NCBI GenBank assembly: GCA_021613375.1
Contig: CM038720.1
Coordinates: 15,035,962 to 15,099,961, forward strand
Reading direction: 5' to 3'
DNA: 64,000 nucleotides
DNA from: Megaleporinus macrocephalus
Taxonomy: Eukaryota; Chordata; Actinopteri; Characiformes; Anostomidae
Shown: positions 22,859 to 36,330 of the stretch, piece by piece
How the letters are laid out: the number at the start of each line of letters is the position of its first letter
Numbering within the stretch: the first letter of the stretch is position 1
Program-made: the position numbers and the translations under genes
The notes under the pieces: model-generated
Seen by the model: the letters and a program-made list of their open reading frames with translations, nothing else
Told to the model about the DNA's origin: nothing
Database searches by the model: none

Positions 22859-25059
22859 TGTGGTTTGTTTTCCTTCATTTATGGGGACCACACACGTTCA
22901 CATAAATGAATTAAACTGCCATTAAAAGAGACGGGGATTGTTTAGTTGGAAAACATTGGGGTTCACATACAAATGCCCAATGATTTTGTTGAAATGTTTT
23001 CTCCATGTGTCATATCTATCTTACTCAAGTATGCATTTTTTCAGCCTGATTTTCCAAAAAAGAGCTGGATGGAAAACCCACAACAATTAGCAAAGGGAGG
23101 CAAATGGCTTTGCTTATTTAAAATGCAGTACAATGTATTTTAATGAAGCCTTGACTTTTTTGAGTTAAGTTACTTTGTATAACAAAGCCAGCGTTATACT
23201 TCTGACAATGCAGTAAATTTTTTTATATTTTACTGTTTGCAATGGGTCCATGTGTATCTGTTAATTATGTTCAGAGAGCGCATGTATTCAGCATCAGTAT
23301 GCATAGTGAAAGCTCTTACTCAGGAGAAAGATTTTTTTCTTAGGTTGAACTTTTCTTGATTTATTTAGCGCTGCTTATGGAAACATACACAAACATTAAG
23401 AATCTGGCTGCAAAACCATCTCAGCAATGCCTGACTGGCTACTAAATCATCTAGTCATGAACGCAATCACAATACAAAGTTGTTAGTCCACCATCTAAAC
23501 ACACATCTTCAAGCTTGTCCTATGTATCAATGGGGGAGAAAAACAGGGCAAAAAGGGGAATGGAAAGCTCAATCCTTTGGCAATGCTCCTATTTCTGGCT
23601 GTGCTCCTGATGCAGGACATACTTCTGAACATCTCTGGTAGAATTTCTCTTTCATCAGAAAGCCTGCTTCTGAAGGGCTCCATTCATGAAAAAAACTAAT
23701 GGTTTATTAAAGCCCTCTACATGTAGAGAACCCGACTTAGGGGATATAGATGCCTGTTTATTGCTCTGGCTTCTAGTAAATAAACAAACAAACAAGCTAA
23801 AAGATATACAAGACTCATCTAAAAGTGCATCTGCCACAGTTTAGATGGTCTAAAGACGCGTACATTCACTGCTCAAACTGCAATCTCATCCCTCTGGTTT
23901 TCCAGCCGGGATTAAAATGATTCTGCCGTAACAACACTGAAAAAACACTTGACAGCGAGAGCAAACTGCACAGCACTGACAGATTCATTCGCACCATCCA
24001 TTAGAGTGCTTGACTTGGTCTGGTAAAGAACCAGTGGACCAGCTGTACAATGCAGACTGTGCATAGACGTGTATGCACAGATTTTTGAATGTCAGCGTGC
24101 CTGAGACACATGGGCATGACACAGGCTTGTCATGTGGTCAAAAATCTTTTCATTATTTGACTGAAATTAGATATTTGTTTAAAAGCAATTCAGCATTTTA
24201 TAAAAGTATTCAGCATTTTCAATGAAAAGAAATTTTTCAACCAAAAACATAATCAGATTTAGTAGCAGATAGCTTTATGCATTTTGGAGCCTCAAAGCTA
24301 AAGCTCCAGTACAGCTAAACCACAGCTGATAAGTTATCTTAGTTAGTCTAGTCATAAAATAAATAGCCATGTAAGTAAAAAAAAAACCAAAACAAAAACC
24401 TTTGACATCTGAAACAATAAACATACATTTCCGGAACATTGAAAATGGCAATCTAAAACATTAAGGATTTTTACCTTTAAGAAATCAACATAGATATAAT
24501 ACGTAGAACTAATATAAACAAATAAAACAATTCTCCCCTGTAGCTCTGTTAACAGAGGACACTGTTGGCTCTCTGTGTGTGAAATGTTATGGGTCATGTA
24601 ATGACTGAGCAATGGGTTGATAAAACTGAGAAACTCTCCACAAAAGATGAACATGATAAAACTGCCATACATGTACAAAATACATAGAAATACACATAAA
24701 ATACACTATAAGAACACTTTCTATAATTACTGACTTGCTTGCCCATTTTGTAATCACATACATTTCTATCAAAGCACATTATATCAATGTTAGAGTACAA
24801 AAATGTAGATTTCTTCAGAGCGACTTCCTTCAAAAGAGGAGAAAAAGCTGTTTATGAGCACTGCAAAAAGAGGATAAAGAGAGTGTGCCTCATGGTAAAA
24901 AGCTCTGTGTCAGCCACATTATTAAGCTGAGTGTATGTCCCCTGTAAAATATACCATACCACTGATACATGCAAACATTTCACACCAGTCATCAGGTTCA
25001 CATCACGCCGCCTCCTAAAGTTGTTGGCTGCCTAGCAACGTTTGCCAGGCAACGCCTGT

Positions 25060-25340
25060 CTTCCCCCACTCCCCGCGAAGCTCACCTGCTGGGTGAGCCG
25101 GCAGACGCCTCTGCATTCAGACAGAGATGAGACTAACAGAGCTGCTTACGTCCAATTACTCCCCAAGCCTCGCCGTGCCACCGCCATTATCACTTCACTT
25201 AAAGCACGGGGATGAAGAGTTCGCAATTAGCTTACTAATGAAATACCCAGCCGTCTTCAATTTACAGAGAAATCTCAAGACTTCCAATTTGAACAGCATC
25301 TGCATCAGTCGTGAAGGCAGGGGCACTGGCGGTCAGTTTT
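25060..25340. promoter_or_regulatory. Candidate conserved non-coding block
   Basis: Non-repetitive sequence with clustered homeodomain-type words (TCCAATTACT, GCAATTAGCTTACTAATGA) next to a GC-rich segment. No splice-bounded coding frame was accepted. Regulatory function is inference from composition and motif density alone. Confidence 0.25.
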
Positions 25341-25935
25341 TTTAGGACAAAAAAATGTTTTTGCTAAACTGCTGAACATGCGTTTGCTCGTCAGAAAATA
25401 GAGCATGACACGTGGACAAATTATGCCTTAGTTGATGGCGAAAAGGTACTCGTTGTGCAAGCAGAGCGAGAGCTCCCGTCTTCCTTGACTGTCAAGCGCA
25501 ATCGATTGGCGGCCTGCATCAAACTGCAGAGAAGTGTGTGGAAAAGGTCATACATCAGAGCCATAATCAATATACACATTCTGAATTCACAGTCTGTCAC
25601 AACTGTTACACACAGTAGTAATGGCACAATCGAGACATCAGCTTCTCACCTGGCTGTGAAATCAAAGGAGGAGGTATTCTGAATGGGCCCCAGATGAAAG
25701 TTGACTGTAATTATCATTACGCCTTCTCTTTGTAGGCCTGGAATCGTATCTTACTTTTGATGACGGCTTGCTGGAAAGCGTTTTTGAACCACATCGCAAA
25801 GACACGCAAGTCCTGCCAGTGCTATTGTCTTAGTGCTAATCAAAAGAACATCCTGTTTCTGCTCGTTCCAGCTCCTCAGGACAGATTTCTGTCCTACTGA
25901 TTGCCTGTCATGCAGGACCAGTGAATCACGTAGTA

Positions 25936-26060
25936 GTGGTTCTCAATTCTGTTCCTGGGGAAGCAATGCCACGCACCCCCTGCTCTGGCCCACTTAGGTT
26001 CAACTAGCTTTTGAAGCAGCTGATGAGATGAATTAGACATGTTGGATCAGATAACTGTAC
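25936..26060 (+). repeat. Teleost interspersed repeat fragment
   Basis: Begins GTGGTTCTCAATTCTGTTCC, then a C-rich segment, and CAGCTGATGAGATGAATTAG. This matches the layout of a very common teleost non-coding repeat (GTGGTTCTCAA.C...GTCCTGGGG...CTCATCAGCT). It is a short, diverged copy. Confidence 0.45.
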
Positions 26061-29000
26061 AGGGCAGAGGTAGTCTAGGAGCGGAGACACTGACAGAGCA
26101 AGGCTAGTGGCATAGTGGAGCTTCGCTGAATGAGCAGACACCTCAATTACTGATCATTAGTTACATTAATCAAGTCCAGATGGTGATTGTGCAACGACTT
26201 CTTTGGCTTAAATGCAGGAGAGGCAAAACACTCCACAGTATTTTTAAGTATCAACTAAAGAGCTGTACATCTGCTAGAAAGAAATGTCTTTCTTTTAAGA
26301 CTAGCATTAACATCTCCAGCTAATTTCAGAGCACAGACATGCCTTGTGGGCACAATGCCTGAGAGAGTGGGGATTCTTGTGTCTTTTTTTCAGGGCTCCA
26401 ACTCCTCATAGGCAAGAGCACTCCAGAAATATGTCAGTAGAGCACTCAAAGCAGGATGTTAACCTTCTCTCTCGAGTCCCTGCAGGCAGATCTGCAAAAG
26501 GCCTGTCTGTCCGACCTTCCCCATGTTGCCTTTTAGGACCATTCACCTTCATGCATGTCCCTGCAGTGTGGAATCATAGACCATGGATTTCCTGCCACCC
26601 TCCGAGCCAGTAAGCACTGTTGTAGGTGTATAATAAGCCAGTCTTAAAATGTGAGAGGCTTTTATTAATGCAACATCAGTTCAACATAAGGGTCCCAAAG
26701 GAGAAGCAGTGAGTTTCCCTTCAGATTTTTTTTTCCAACAGGCCACTTTTTCAGAATCCTTAGAAAACTGCACATCAGCAGTTCTTATGAAATATAAATG
26801 CTGTATCAAACATAAACGCGAGCATTAAAAAAAATCTTTCCAGAGTCAAGACAGCAGCATCAGCAGAGCTGGGTAGGCAGCAGGATACAGATGGGTTGAG
26901 GATTGCGAGCCCCTCTCATCTTTAGCACATTACTACAAAAACGTCCTGATCAGAAACGCCAGATACGAGCTGCACTCTCACCAGCAGCGCTCCTCCCTTA
27001 AACACTGGAGATGTTCCATTTGTTCTGGTTCTGGTTTTCTGCTAAGAACTACCCAATGGGCCAAACTCTCAAACGTTCATCTGATTAGCTTTTAATAAGC
27101 ATTGGAAGCCAATGTGTGCAACGACTATCGACACAAACCCAGTGCTTTTCAAAATACTGCTCACAAGCAGAAGACCATGCCTTAGAAACAATCACCAGAG
27201 ACAGTCTGATGGCTAGATGGGCACCAAGAAAAACTCAGATGGAAAATTTGTCCTGTGAAACAGCAACACTGACGTCACTTTATTATCGCATTCGGTTGCC
27301 AATAACGATGCCCTCAGCCTAGGTGACTGCGAGAGATCTGTTTTTGAGGCTAGAGCTTTTACAACTGTAATTGGACTTGAGTGCCTCGTTTGTTCCAATG
27401 CACAGGGAGAAGGGTGTATTTGCAGCCAAGAGACGAGGACGAGGACCAAACTGAAAAATAATGGAAAACACAGAGTGCTAAAGAAGAACTCCTAGTAACA
27501 CCATGAAACAGAAAACCCACAAAGAGGCTAAAATAGCAACTGTTTAGCCGTCCGTGTGTAGTAACGAGTAAACAAGCAATGTGTCAAGTGAGAGCACGCG
27601 TGAGAGAGGGAGCGAGGCAGAGTGGACAGATGGCGAGAGCCGTGAGAAGCAAGGCTGGGTTTTATAGGCTCTGCTCATGGCTGGTCATTGTCCAGCAGCT
27701 CTGTTTCCAGGTTGCCTGGAATGCAGATGCTTAGATCTCCCAGGCGATTACCAGATAAATGCACTCTAATTCACAACACATGCAGCCGGCCCAAATATAG
27801 ACCTGCTAATTCCTCGCAGTTCTCTCCAGGCTCCATGTATGATCAACATCGATGAGAAGGGCCTCGTTATTGCTTGGTGAGACAGCATTTAGGGGTTTTA
27901 AAACCAAGTCACGTCTTTTTGTAATTCCATTTACAGTTAAATAAAGAACTTCTTCGAGAATCTTAGCAGAGTACGAGTGTGTCAAGAGCACTGGCCTCTG
28001 TGCATACACACAGCAGTCACATTCAAACTGATCCAGATAAAGGTAGCCAGCTTTCAGTGTCCACCTGTGGAGAGATTAAGGCGTTAAAAGGCAAACATCA
28101 AACCTTAATTGAAACTGCCGTCGCCAACTGTTCCTAGCAGGAAGGCTGAGCCCAAAATAACAGGGCTAATCTGCATGAATATTAATCTGTGTTACTGTGG
28201 GAAGCTAATCAAATGTCATTAATCTGGTTGCACTTCTCTTTGTGAATGTTCCAAGAGGGACAAACGAATGCATCCCACTTGCCAGATGGAGCCAACCAGT
28301 CTTATGACCCCAATGACCTAGTGGCTCAAGGCCATGGCCTTACACACAAATAAGCTGGAAAATGTTGACAGTTACAAGTAAATCATAGCCAAACAGATGA
28401 CTCGTACACAAAAACCAATGCTTTGGAAATCAACTGATACTGAATTTTATGATTGCAACCAGGTTTGAAAGTTATTCTTACTACAGCTTCTGATTTGGTA
28501 TTTGTCTGCTGACTTATCACAGTGAGAGTGAGAGACAATACCCTCATACTTGCATGCACCCCTTATAGGATGCACCTAAAGTGGGCTGTTTCCCCTGCTG
28601 GGAAAGTCTGAATGGGCCACCTTATCAGAGTAAGAGAGTGTGTTTGCAGACTTACAGGGGTCCCTGGCCCTTGCCAATGTGTCGGCCTTGACTGCGCTAG
28701 CATCCAGGCAAGCTGTCCCCAGCGGCTCAGGGTTTGCAGCGTAGAGAGCACTGGAGTAGGAAATTGAGGCTGCCACAAGTTCAGCTGTTTTTTTTTTTCC
28801 TCTCCCCTGAAAGAGCCTCATTTCATACAACAAGAGGTTTAGGCAATTACTTGTGACAATGGCTGGCATGGCAACCAAGGGAAAGATTGATCCAGACAAG
28901 TAAGAACTCTGTTTGCTTTATTAAAAGTCATTCATCACCGTGCTTGGGTGTAATGGTGCTGAGAGTATGGTGGGATAGAAGAGACAGTGTGTGTGAGTGT

Positions 29001-29479
29001 GTGTGTGCGCATGTAGGAGAACGAGCCAGGACACTAGGGAAGCAGCAAGACATGAACACACATCTCAAGCTTCAGAGGATATTGAAAGAAAACTATTCAA
29101 GTGCACTACAGCTACAGCAAGTGCGCACTCATTGCCCAAGGGCTCACCTTACTTTACATGCCCTTCATCCCAAACCACACTTGCCTCCCTACTTCACTAG
29201 ATAGCGCACACTGATCATACTTCACTTGTTAGTAGTGCACATTGATCACACACTTTTGCACACAAGATGTATTGAAAATGGACAGAATGGACCAGAAGAG
29301 TAAGTAACAAATCTGGAGAGTCATTTGCTTTCAGGTGTAGTCCCCTGCCAAAACTGCTGTAAGAGACCAGTCCCAGTAGAACACTTCCCAGTGCTACATC
29401 ACCTTCCTCCAGGATAGTCTGCTAAGTTGCCGACTTCAGCAGCCACATGAAGGACAGAAGCGAAAAGGAAGGGTGTGGG

Positions 29480-29532
29480 GGAGAGAGAGTGAGAGAGTGA
29501 GAGAGAGAAAGAGAGAGAGAGGTAAGAAGGGA
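29480..29532. repeat. GA-rich microsatellite
   Basis: Interrupted GAGAGA/GTGAGAGA tract on the plus strand. Confidence 0.85.
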
Positions 29533-29836
29533 GGTGGGCAGGGACAGAACTGACAGGTTCATACATAATTGGGCTGTGTGATGCATAAGTAAAGCCCAGC
29601 TGGGAGTCTTGAGATGTGTAATGATGCTTATTACAGATGAAGGTCACCGCTGACCAGGTGTGGTGAGCATCCTCTGGCCCAGCCCAAACCAGCGCAGATT
29701 AGCTTGACCCAATCCAGCACAGCCTACCATGGCCTAACATCCTAGACTAGAGATCTCGGCACCACGCCATTTTCAAGGCTGAGTATTACAGCCTTACCTG
29801 CCTTAGTGATTGTTTTCAGACAAACATAAATAAATA

Positions 29837-30352
29837 TCATATGGCCAACTAATACCCATATAAAAATAATGCACATAGCCACGCAAACTTCATGGACATA
29901 GGCATAGAATGGATCAGACTTCAGAGTTCAGCTGACTTAAAACGTGTCACTGTCATTGAATTGAATTGTTATCTGCCTCAGAGAACAGTAAAAAATAAGT
30001 CTAGGACTAAAATGACTAAGTGTCTTGAACAAGGAGTAACAGCAGCACTGCTACAAAGTGGTAGACCACACAAACTTAGAGCGAGGCTGCCAAGGTGCGT
30101 AAAAATCACTTCCTCTGATGCATCACTCACCTATCCTCTGCTGCTCTGCCTTTCCACTGCAAGTCAAGTCTTCTCATACATCAGTGGCTGACCTCACAAA
30201 TGCTCCTTTGACTGAATGGGCACACATTTCCAGAGACACGCTCCAAAATTTTGTGGAAAACCTTTTTAGATGAGCGGCTTTGGAATAGAATGTCTAATTA
30301 GCTTATATAGCTGTGATGATCAGGTGTCCATATACATTTGGCCACATGCACT
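29837..30352 (+). mobile_element. Internally deleted Tc1/mariner element
   Basis: The left end (CATATGGCCAACTAATAC) and right end (GTGTCCATATACATTTGGCC at 30325-30344) are diverged inverted repeats of the teleost Tc1 family also seen at 11.2-11.5 kb. The 5' part keeps transposase-upstream sequence (CATGGACATAGGC...GGATCAGACTTCAGAGTTCA) and the N-terminal coding start (GTGGTAGACCACACAAACTT). The 3' part keeps the coding end (TGACCTCACAAATGCTCCTT, CACGCTCCAAAATTTTGTGG). The middle, encoding the DDE core, is deleted. Confidence 0.8.
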
Positions 30353-31079
30353 TCTAAAAAAGGGGTTCATATACAACACACATTCTAAAAAATGTAACAT
30401 GAAATTAGATGTGTAAAAAGCCTGATGATTTATTGTAAACCAGTGTTTTATATATCTGAATTTACATTTGTGTGTTTGAACTGATTACACCACCATAATC
30501 AATATTTTGAGCATGCTACCACGATTTGGAAACATGTTGGTTAGTGTGTAAAGTCTACAAAGGACCACTAGCACACGTGCCAAAGACTCAATTTACCGCT
30601 GGCAGCAAATCTGCAACTGTTTTGTTTGTCCATTATGACTGCACGCTGGTCAATTGGGTCTAACTAGAGCGCTTCAGTACACATTGTAGTCCTTTGGCAA
30701 CACACATTTGGTCTATTGTTCTGTTGCTAAAAAGCAAACAGACAGCACATAATTACAAAGTAGAGTAAAAAAAATTCTTCTTTAATGCAGAGACACTGCA
30801 TAGTCCGGAATACTTTCTTATGAAGGCACCAATCAAAGCAATAACGTCTCCGGGCCAACAACGGAACGATCCTGCCAGCCTTAAGACACACTTTGAAACA
30901 ATGTGCTGGTAGCTACAAAAGCTTCTGATATAACAGATTTTTTCTCTTCCAGACCAGAACCAGACACATCTGTAAAATCATTCCCTTCAACGCCGCTCTT
31001 TTTCTCAGAATGGCATTGAAGCACAGCCTCCCACTTGCGGCTGGATGACACGTAAAGAAAAGCAGAGATTGGAGGAGTC

Positions 31080-31420
31080 CATTAACGTGCGGATCAGACT
31101 GCATGAATCAGACTAAGGGGCCTGCGGGCTTGACATGAAGCTGCGTTCAAAGCCTCTTTATGGCTGAGAGAGCACGGCTGTTGCTGACACCCCCAGTAGG
31201 CTGCTCTGCTGATGTCAGCACTGAGGTTCGACAAGGCAACCCGCTTCCTCTGACACTAATGAAGCAGGAGGCTTTGAACGGCACTCCCCGCCATTGGGCC
31301 GTCAGATCCTGTCCTGTCTCTGATCGGCAGTCGCAGCCAGGTAGAGCTGTAGAATGGCTCCCTCTGTAATTAAAATCAAACCACCAACCCGGTACCAGGC
31401 GATGAGACATCAGCAGGGAT
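31080..31420. promoter_or_regulatory. Candidate conserved non-coding block with 12-bp inverted repeat
   Basis: Unique, GC-balanced sequence. GTTCAAAGCCTC (31145-31156) recurs as its exact complement GAGGCTTTGAAC (about 31268-31279), enclosing about 110 bp that include CTGATGTCAGCA. Open frames on both strands here lack splice signals or homology I recognise. Regulatory nature is inferred. Confidence 0.25.
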
Positions 31421-32461
31421 GCAGGAGCAGCACGTTACCCGTTCAGCACAGCTCCGGCTCTCAAAGACACGAAAATCCTCTTAACACCATAAACGCCAAG
31501 TCAAGCACCAGAGAACGTGTTGCGCAGGGGTGAAAAGGTGTCTGCTGAAGAACTGCTCGGGATAAAACAAGTTAAAATAGCATAATAACAAGAGTAAAGC
31601 CAGGATGAGGGGAGGCGATTATGCGTTTATTGTCTTGAGGGTGGTCTGCGTCTCTGTTCCTGCATAAACCTTTTGATCATGAGTAGGCTCAACGTTTAAC
31701 TAAAGGGGTTCTCTGTGAAGCTCCGAGAATTGTTATGATGCAACATGATGAAGTCATGTCTGCGTGTGGCTCCACTCTCTCTGGCTCTCTTTGAACTTGA
31801 CATCCATTTCCAGGTAGTGCCACACAGCAAGAATGAATACAAATGGCATTCAGTGGCCCTGGTCAGACCGGTAATCCACTACAGCTGAGAAAAGTTTGAT
31901 AAAGATCCGTAGCGGAGTCATGACTCCACCACGGAGGTGACAAAACGACAGCTCCATGCCGAAAGGTTTGCCCGATGATTTAAGAGTATTCCCTCGACTG
32001 AACTCATAACCTAGTTGGCGCCAGCAGACAGCGACATCAGAATGCTTCCGAGGCTTTTAGAGAAATTTAAACAAGCACTTGGGTTTGACGTCACCTTAAC
32101 AGTTAATTAAACGCAACATCGGGCAAGATTAATACGTTCATCTGGTGCACAGAGGCTATAGATTCTCAGAAGCTATTTCTCTGGGTATGATTGCATCATA
32201 TACCTAATACCCACATAGAAAGCCATATTAAAATCTCTGTATGGTAAAACACTACACTACAAAACTAATAAATACAAATAAATAGTAATGTCCTACCTAA
32301 ACTGAAAGATTGGTGTCTAAATCAATGATATTTCAAATAATCAATATCAGCAATATTGAATTTAAGACATAAACCCCATTTAAGGAAACGTTGGGTCAGT
32401 TTGTAAAACTCACTTCTTCTGAACCTTTATTTAACTGCCCAAAGTACAAAGAAGAGGTTTT

Positions 32462-32965
32462 CACTGACACAGCCCCAGAATGCAGACTGACCATTCAAGC
32501 ACATGCACTCTGTCTACAAAGCCACGCTGTTGTAGCACATGCCCAATGAGGCCTGTCACTGACTTGCTGAAATAACTATAGACCTTTGGGAAAAGATGCT
32601 GTCTTGATGGAAGCATATGCATTTCTGAAGTCCTAATATACACCTCCATATGCCTTCACCTTCACACGTATGCAGGTCAGCCATGCTGTGAGCCCTGGCG
32701 TACACCACACCATGACAGACACCGGCACTTTTTGCTGATGTCTGGATGGTCCCTTCGTCTTTGGCATGGAAATCAACAACTCAACAAGTTGAAATGTATA
32801 CTCATATGACCACTGCACAAATTTCCATTGTCTTTCAGACCACCTGAGATAAGTTCAGGCCCAGTGTTTTTGCACTGAATTGATGTACGGCTTTCTCCTT
32901 GTGTAATAGAGTTTCAAGCTGCAGCTCCCACAATCAGAAGGGGTGTCTGTGGCTTCCTTGATCGG
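32462..32965 (-). pseudogene. Tc1-like transposase relic (DDE domain)
   Basis: The minus-strand translation, over several frames, follows one Tc1 transposase subfamily in order. First comes KPYINSVQKHW (about 32890), then a WSYEYTFQL block where the family has W-S-D-E-S-T-F, so the first catalytic Asp is Tyr. HMLPSRQHLF follows near 32590 and LQQRGFVDRVHVLEWS near 32500. Frames shift between blocks and no terminal repeats are visible, so it is an old, truncated copy. Confidence 0.7.
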
Positions 32966-34489
32966 CCTCGCTGCAGAGCGTGAGTAGTATCCACAGCTCC
33001 CTCAGACAGCCTTGGTGAGACACTACTTAGTTTGGCTTGCAAAGACTTTGGTGGATGCTCCTTTTATACCCAACCATGACACCCTGTTACAATTTACCTG
33101 CCAATTTTGGACAATTTATTTCAAAAGACTTCTATTTTGCCCCATCCCAATTTCTCCAGAAATTTGTAGATCAGAAAATATTTGTCTTGCCTTTCCATCC
33201 AAACACGAAGAGAGCTGACCATACAAAAAAATACAACACAAATGTGTATGATAGACAGATGAGATAAAGCTCTTTGTTCCTGTCATGCTTACCTGTGCGT
33301 ATGACAGTTACTGACAGTGTGTAATGGGTGACCTTTAACTAGTCCAGAACTGATACACATTTCCACTAATGCTACTCCAAAAGGCAAAGGGCCACTGAAC
33401 TGGCAGACAGTGCGACAATAAGCTCATTATATATCTCTTGGTCTGCATAGGAGAAGTTCATTACTGTCCTCAGCTGGACATGAAACACCTATCCTTTTTC
33501 TTACAAAGATGAAATGAACTCAGACACAGTCAAGTAGAAACATACAAATGGAAGAAAATACTCTCCATCAAAAAAGGGTAAGGGTTACAGAGTTGGCTTT
33601 AATTGCGAAAAAAGCTCAGTCCTAAAGGCACAGTAGAAATGCCAAGTACAGTCAGCCATTTTCCTTTATCCTCACTCTGATTCACATGCTCATTAATTAT
33701 AATTAGACATGAAACTAAAACTTTCTCTGGAGTCATGTCAGCCACACCTCTTGCTCGCGCACACACACACAAAACAAAAAAAAACCCTTTTCAAATTAAA
33801 ATATGAAAACAACATCCTCCATACTCTATTGCTTCCCAGCTAGTTTGTAGCCTCTAGTTAATTCAGAAATGGAGGAATTTATGGCAATTAGAGGAGACCT
33901 TCAGCAAGGCCTTTGGACTTGTAAGCACATCTAAGGCTGCTTGAAATGTCATACATTTTCAACCACAATTACACAGGTTCCCTTCTCTTAGCTACAGTAG
34001 ATTTTTTTTACTTGCACAGAAAGAAAATGGAATATATAACATTATTAGAGATAACTGGAATCTAACCACCATCTACAGTACAGCAAAGATCCAGCCAAAC
34101 GCTAACAGCATCCCCCATATTTACATTCGAGCATCTTCTGAAGCTTAAGATTGCTGAAAGCTGGAGTTTCGTCTGTCTATTGTTGTGGAAATGGCATGGT
34201 TTCATTTATGGTAATTCAGAGATGGCTTCGCTGACTAGATGAGGTTCACAGCGGCAGAGATAATGTGACTGATTCGATTGAGCGCTTAAGAGGATCATTT
34301 GCTCGGTGTGAGTGTCTGCTGACTCGGCCTAAAAAGTCAGCAGATTAAGCCGACTTGGGAATGATGAGACAGAATTTTGTGCAAGGTACAGTACAAAAAA
34401 GGTTTCACTACGAAAAAAAGGATACGGTTATCTACAACTGGCCCACTGATATTCCAGTTAATGTGTTTCAGGATAAAAATAATTATAAA

Positions 34490-34918
34490 GACTTTTTAAA
34501 ACATATATATATATTATTTTACTGTATGATAACTCTGAGGGTGGGGGTGATTCCCTATGGCCAAAATCAGTGTGCACTCTCAGAAAAAAAGGGTAGTGTC
34601 CAGTACATTTTTGTTCCATAAGCTATAAACACAATGAAAATGTGTCCTCAAATGTGTCTATAAGATACGTTACATTTACCTTCCCAGATAAAATAGCTTG
34701 ACTTTTTTTTAAAATAAATATATATTAAAAAGGCTGGTAAACTGTTCCCTTAATAAATGGACCACTAAGGTACAGATATTTTTGAGGGTACCACCCCAAT
34801 GACAGTTTAGTATGTTTATTCTGAGAGCGCACACTAATTTTGGCTATAGGGAATCACCTCCATCCTCAAAGTTATCATAAAAACAGTAAAAAAACATTAT
34901 TGTTTTGAAGAAAAGTCA
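34490..34918. mobile_element. Fold-back (long inverted-repeat) MITE
   Basis: Left arm 34517-34583 (TTTTACTGTATGATAACTCT ... GATTCCCTATGGCCAAAATC ... TGTGCACTCTCAGA) is matched in inverted orientation by right arm 34820-34891 (TCTGAGAGCGCACACT ... TTTTGGCTATAGGGAATCAC ... GTTATCAT). There are about ten differences including one small gap. Weaker complementarity extends outward about 25 bp. The loop of about 235 bp carries GGTACAGATATTTTTGAGGG- and AGGTAC-type words. No coding capacity. Confidence 0.85.
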
Positions 34919-35354
34919 AGAACTTTACAGGCTAGAGTTAACCTTAATAGGGATTTCAGTGTTAGAAATACTGGCACCTAGAATGGCTAGCCAAGTACTT
35001 GAGTACCTGTGTAAATCCACCCTCTGTTCAGCGGTAACATCACTGTAACACTTCCAAAACCAGGTGCTTTCAGGGCTTAGACCACCAAGCAGGGCTACAC
35101 GTTGATGCCATTTACACTCTAGCCTTCCTCTGTTTGGGAGTCTTCAAAGGCTATTTCTTTTTGTCACATGGCGGCTCATCTGAGAAAAGTGGACTGCTCT
35201 AAAAGCTGGTGGAACAGAACGGATGTATCGCTGCTAAGCTCAGGTAAACAAAGCACTGCTCCAGCAGAACAGACAGCTCCCTGTTTATTCTACCTGATAT
35301 CTCCACCAAAGCTCTAACCTGTTTAGTGAATGAGACCCTCTGATTAAGCAATGT

Positions 35355-35360
<6 letters not shown>

Positions 35361-35404
<44 letters not shown>

Positions 35405-35440
35405 AAAGAGAGAAAGACAAAAAGAGACAGAGAGAGAAAG
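35361..35440. repeat. (AG)n microsatellite with purine-rich tail
   Basis: (AG)21 at 35361-35402 continues into an imperfect purine tract. It generates the Ser-Leu run in the longest open frame of the window (35762-35199, minus strand), which is therefore not credible as a gene. Confidence 0.93.
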
Positions 35441-36049
35441 ATGTCTGAGCTTTCACAATTGATTGAACCAAGAGCGAGAGATGACATGTATTTGAGATAA
35501 GGAATTCACCTCCATCTGACAGCCGAGCGGAATTCCGACAGGAAACTTCAATCAATAGGAGCAGCAGATGCAAAGAGATTAAATGATACCCGATAGCATA
35601 TTTATCTTCAGGCAAAGGAACACCCAAGCTCACCCCTCTCATTATAGCCACGCTGTGATGTTTGTGTTCATAGGCTTTGGATGTGGCGGTTCTCATGACT
35701 ATATCAGGACACAGGGTTTTGCATTGTGGGAAAACGTCCAAACGTTCAGCAAAGCCAAACAAAGTGGTCTAGCAGACTGACATCACTTTTATTTACAGGG
35801 TTTGTTTGTAACTGCAACAGAGAGTGGGCCGATAAATCACCACATGTCCATTCTTTTCTGGTCCTGATAGGAGACCTCCATCCTTAAGCACTGAATGAAC
35901 ATTACACAACACGAACATTAGGTCACATAACCTCTGTTTTCAGACCACTGTAGCAGCCATGTGCCTGTAATCACGCTGAGCAAATTCATCCAGAAATAGC
36001 AAGTTACGTTTCCTGCAATTGACATCCTTTGTGGATGTATTTTAGGCTT

Positions 36050-36330
36050 TCCGACAATCATGGTTTGCTGCTTAATTACAGCTTCCACATGTAATTAGCG
36101 CACATCAGCGCTAAATCATAATCCAGGTGCTTGAGGTGCCGTCTGTGTCCATAAGGGTTTTGTCCTGGAGCTGCCAGGCATACGAATGTTGCGCAAAAGA
36201 AGCTAAATCCTTGGGTAGACCGCTCTTGCGGCGTCCTTGTGAAAAGTGACCTCTTTTTGCCTTTGTGCAGGGATAGCTGATGCAGTCTGTGCCCCACTGA
36301 ACACAAAGCCTCCACCCCACAGCTGGTCAG
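36050..36330. promoter_or_regulatory. Candidate conserved non-coding block
   Basis: Begins with homeodomain-like words (GCTTAATTACAGC, GTAATTAGCGCACATCAGCG) and continues as unique GC-balanced sequence. No exon signals consistent with TTC28. Function inferred only. Confidence 0.22.

Noticed and set aside
22718..22925. Open frames of repeated Tyr-Ile
   Set aside because: Direct translation of the TA microsatellite.
35199..35762. 187-codon open frame on the minus strand, the longest in the window
   Set aside because: Its centre is a Ser-Leu run translated from the AG microsatellite. There is no recognisable domain and no splice or promoter context.
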